From IMG/VR virus record IMGVR_UViG_3300042485_000830, positions 1 through 48,500 of that record: a stretch of 48,500 nucleotides of DNA. The stretch is one strand, 5' to 3'. The position numbers and the translations under genes were made by a program. The notes under the pieces are model-generated. The model searched no databases. It was given only the letters and a program-made list of their open reading frames with translations, and was not told the DNA's origin. This DNA comes from a virus. Positions 45,849 through 48,500 of this stretch are shown here, piece after piece (positions within the stretch are counted from its first letter, which is position 1; the number at the start of each line of letters is the position of its first letter).

Positions 45849-48500
45849 TGCCGATTATTACCTTTGCAGATGGCGTTCAACTAGACACATCTACAGGGCA
45901 AGTCGTTGGCCAAGGCGAGCCACAACGTCTTACTCCCACCGAGGCCCAAAAGCCTACGGTGGATATCCCATCTGAACCGGGCGCTCGTGGTGCATTAGAC
46001 GCGCTCAAGCAACTGTCTACTGGGTTTAATACAGCACTTTTTGCTTTACCGGACGCTACTATTCAAGCCGTTGGCCGTGCTCTAAATGTACGTGAGGATC
46101 AAATCCCCACGTTTACTGCATTCTTTAACCGTGATGCAAAAGCACCGAAGAACACCGTAGAACGATTCGCTAACGCCATTGGCCAAGGTGCCGGTGGTAC
46201 GTTACCGTTCACAGGGTTATTAGCCAGTGTTGCACGGACCAAGGCTCTAACACAGCCCCTGCTTGCCAATGCTTCTGTGTCTCAACGCGTGGCAAAAGAT
46301 ATGCTTGACTTCATCCGTCAAAACCCAAAGGCTGCGGTTTTGGCTGACATAGGTTTTGGTGGTGCTTATGGCGCTGCAGAACAAGCCGTTGAAGAAGTAG
46401 TAGAACCAGGCCAAGAATTAAAGGGCTTATTAAAAGCAACGGTTCCGATCGGAGCTACCGTTGCGTTGCCTGCCGCTGGCGCAAAGTTTTTGTCCCTTGC
46501 TGGTCGTTTGGCTGAAATCAGCCCAACTGTTCGAGCAGTTCGTGCCGCTCCAGAAATGTTTGGGGCGCAGACAGCAGAAGGTGTTGCTCAGGACGTCGTG
46601 ACTCGCTCCATGCCCAAAGTGCCTATCATCGGTGGCCCGTTAAACTGGGTTGGAAGTAAGTACGCTGCTAATGCAGAAAAGAAAATTACTAATGTGTTGG
46701 CTCCTCTTTTCACGGACCCAGCAAAAGCTCCTCCGGGTGTTGCCGATGCATTGGCAGTTACTAAGCGCATTGAAAGCGACCCAGAACTTAACAATCTATT
46801 CTTGTTTACAGCAGGTGAGCAGACGCTTTACGCACCACTGATCACGGCCCAGAACAACACCGTTCGCAATCTCTCCGGCGAATTGTTGTCGAACGAACAG
46901 GCTCGTGTGGCACAAAACGTAGCCAACATGGGGAATGCTTTTGATCTGTTTGCACCAAAGGCTGCATTGCCTATTGATACTGCCTTGCGTACTACTTATG
47001 CGCAGGCCGTAGACACGATGACCCGTGCTGCACAGCGCGTAGCCACAACTACCGAAGACGAGGCTTTGCGCATTGCCGATACTTTTGCCATGCAAAACCT
47101 AGACGAGATTGGTGATAACTTGCGTCGCGGAATCTTCGGTCAAATGGATGCGCAATTTAAACGCATGACAAAGGCTCGGCAAGAAGCTATGGGATTAACA
47201 GGTATGGATGTCGAGGGCGTACGAACCGCCGTCCGAGCATCCGGTGAGCCTCTTCCTTATTTCCAAACAGCCAATCTAAAAGATTTTGCTAATAAGTTTA
47301 CCCAGCGCTTTAAATTGACCCCGGACGAGCGGATGTTCCCAGAAGGAGCACCAGAGCCTATTCGTTTGGTACAGCGCGAAATGATGCGTTACAACGAAAA
47401 AGTTGGCGAAAAGACTGCAGAACTTCTTCCAGATATTATTGCCAGAGAAATGAGCAAGGATCCTTTCTTCTCTAAAGTAACTTTGGCTGACCGGGAAAGC
47501 GCTGCAAGAACTTACGCAGATTCAATTTTAAAGGGCACAGACAGAGTTAAGCTGCCAGAAGGTATTACTGGCCCAGACACCGCTACCCTTAAACGTGTTT
47601 TAGAAGAAGCCAAGGCACAGGCTGCCAAAGAAGTGGACTTCTCGATCACGATGCCCGAAGCATTGGATCTGTTGAACTCCGCCATGAACTTCCGCAACAT
47701 GTCCATCTTGCGTGCAAACAAAGAAATGGACCTGGGCAATCCTCGCCAAGCAGCTATTGGCATTGTCAATCGTGGCGACGCCGTACTCAAAGACGTAGAG
47801 GACTTTGTGTTCTCTTCGTTCAAGAACAGCCCGCAGATGAAAGACTTCCAAGGCGAGTACAAAGATACTTTTGCTAAAGGCTACGATAAATTATTCCCGT
47901 TACTCATCACTAAGAAATCTCCCACCGGTGACTTCTATGTTTCCAATGAGCGCGTGGTTAACGAAGCATTAAAGAGCGCAGAAAACGTCCGTAACTTGAG
48001 GGCAATCTTCCAGGATGACCCTGAGTTTGTGTCAACTATGAACAAGGTCATGCTTGACCGTGCTGCACGAGCCGGGGTATTGGATAAAGACGGAACGCTA
48101 AGCCGCGCCAAGTACGATCGTTGGCTGCAATCAAACAAGAACATCATTGACATGATGCCTCAGTCGGTTCAAAGAAATCTTACTGACGAGGCTAAGTTTG
48201 CGGATGATTACGTTGCACGGCTCAAGGACATGAAAGACCGGCAAGATCTGGTCAAAGATGACGAGCTCATGTCTCTTTTGCAGAAGTCTGTTCGCCCAGA
48301 CGCCGATCCAAAGAAGCTGGTCGAGCAAGCAATTAATGACCCTGCCATCATGCGCAAGCTTGTCAACACGGTGGGCAAGGACCAAGATCGACTAGACGCT
48401 CTTCGCCGCCAGGTTTGGTTCTCGGTCAAAGAATCTTTGTTTGACCCCAAGACTCCAAACTATTTGGCTGAATTTTTAAAGAGAAATAGCAAATCAATTG
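45848..48500 (+). CDS. very large internal virion protein, truncated by the window edge
   Basis: Open frame of at least 884 codons from the ATG at 45848 (MPIITFADGVQLDTSTGQVV) with no stop before the window ends. Helix-rich with hydrophobic Gly/Ala stretches (LKATVPIGATVALPAAGAKF) near residues 195-215, the sort seen in T7 gp15/gp16-like ejection proteins. Follows three other ejection-type genes. The end is not visible. Confidence 0.7.
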   Translation, partial: MPIITFADGVQLDTSTGQVVGQGEPQRLTPTEAQKPTVDIPSEPGARGALDALKQLSTGFNTALFALPDATIQAVGRALNVREDQIPTFTAFFNRDAKAPKNTVERFANAIGQGAGGTLPFTGLLASVARTKALTQPLLANASVSQRVAKDMLDFIRQNPKAAVLADIGFGGAYGAAEQAVEEVVEPGQELKGLLKATVPIGATVALPAAGAKFLSLAGRLAEISPTVRAVRAAPEMFGAQTAEGVAQDVVTRSMPKVPIIGGPLNWVGSKYAANAEKKITNVLAPLFTDPAKAPPGVADALAVTKRIESDPELNNLFLFTAGEQTLYAPLITAQNNTVRNLSGELLSNEQARVAQNVANMGNAFDLFAPKAALPIDTALRTTYAQAVDTMTRAAQRVATTTEDEALRIADTFAMQNLDEIGDNLRRGIFGQMDAQFKRMTKARQEAMGLTGMDVEGVRTAVRASGEPLPYFQTANLKDFANKFTQRFKLTPDERMFPEGAPEPIRLVQREMMRYNEKVGEKTAELLPDIIAREMSKDPFFSKVTLADRESAARTYADSILKGTDRVKLPEGITGPDTATLKRVLEEAKAQAAKEVDFSITMPEALDLLNSAMNFRNMSILRANKEMDLGNPRQAAIGIVNRGDAVLKDVEDFVFSSFKNSPQMKDFQGEYKDTFAKGYDKLFPLLITKKSPTGDFYVSNERVVNEALKSAENVRNLRAIFQDDPEFVSTMNKVMLDRAARAGVLDKDGTLSRAKYDRWLQSNKNIIDMMPQSVQRNLTDEAKFADDYVARLKDMKDRQDLVKDDELMSLLQKSVRPDADPKKLVEQAINDPAIMRKLVNTVGKDQDRLDALRRQVWFSVKESLFDPKTPNYLAEFLKRNSKSI

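Noticed and set aside
1-48500. Prophage integration module, att sites, tRNA genes or IS elements
   Set aside because: No integrase or excisionase, no cloverleaf recognised, and no transposase-like frame or terminal inverted repeats with a gene between them.

Overview
This window looks like about 48.5 kb of a tailed double-stranded DNA phage with a short tail (podovirus-like), infecting a Gram-negative bacterium. The evidence is terminase small and large subunits, a portal of about 800 residues, a scaffold, a gpT/HK97-type major capsid protein, neck adaptors, adhesins, a holin, an M15 endolysin and several very large ejection-type virion proteins, with no tail-tube, sheath or tape-measure gene. 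The gene set resembles uncultured aquatic podovirus genomes. The host cannot be named from sequence alone. Sigma70-like promoters and a perfect bacterial parS palindrome suggest an ordinary chromosomal-ParB-bearing host. No integrase, tRNA, IS element or CRISPR array was seen, and replication genes (polymerase, helicase) are not in the window.

Layout. (1) 1-1491: small accessory genes on the + strand, mostly coupled by ATGA overlaps, including a secreted Rap1a/Tai-like protein. (2) 1492-2908: the most unusual locus. A non-coding array of about 55 degenerate pentamers (GGYNN) lies in three blocks that each end in an oligo-T run, two of them behind a terminator hairpin. Directly downstream is a 205-residue protein with features of a Cas7/RAMP-type RNA-binding fold, then a coupled, lysine-rich protein carrying a 60-bp tandem duplication. 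(3) 2900-3780: two minus-strand genes, an HslV/proteasome-like Ntn hydrolase and an HNH nuclease. (4) 3781-4395: a divergent control region with mirrored promoters, iteron-like ACGTAAT motifs and an operator, a candidate origin. (5) 4396-10109: early/regulatory + strand genes: Cro/YdaS-like regulator, terminase small subunit, PD-(D/E)XK nuclease, gp88-like and DUF932 proteins, and many small acidic proteins. Several early units share an ATACAGGAG leader, and three carry a TATAAT box exactly 7 nt before a GC-rich hairpin.

(6) 10110-10578: terminator and non-coding spacer, ending at a perfect parS palindrome that forms the first codons of the large terminase gene. (7) 10579-21273: packaging and head genes: TerL, a transglycosylase-bearing ejection polyprotein, portal, small basic proteins, a GroES-like co-chaperonin, scaffold, decoration-type protein, major capsid protein and a strong terminator. 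(8) 21408-34914: head-tail joining proteins, small KKGG-rich proteins, adaptors, tail-fibre and adhesin genes (a 22-residue repeat protein and two tandem LamG/SPRY-like paralogues), an embedded endonuclease VII gene and a fibre-assembly-type protein. (9) 34925-36577: lysis genes. (10) 36578-48500: tail hub, structural proteins and four large ejection-type proteins, the last running off the window.

Family names are from reading the translations by eye; no database search was run.
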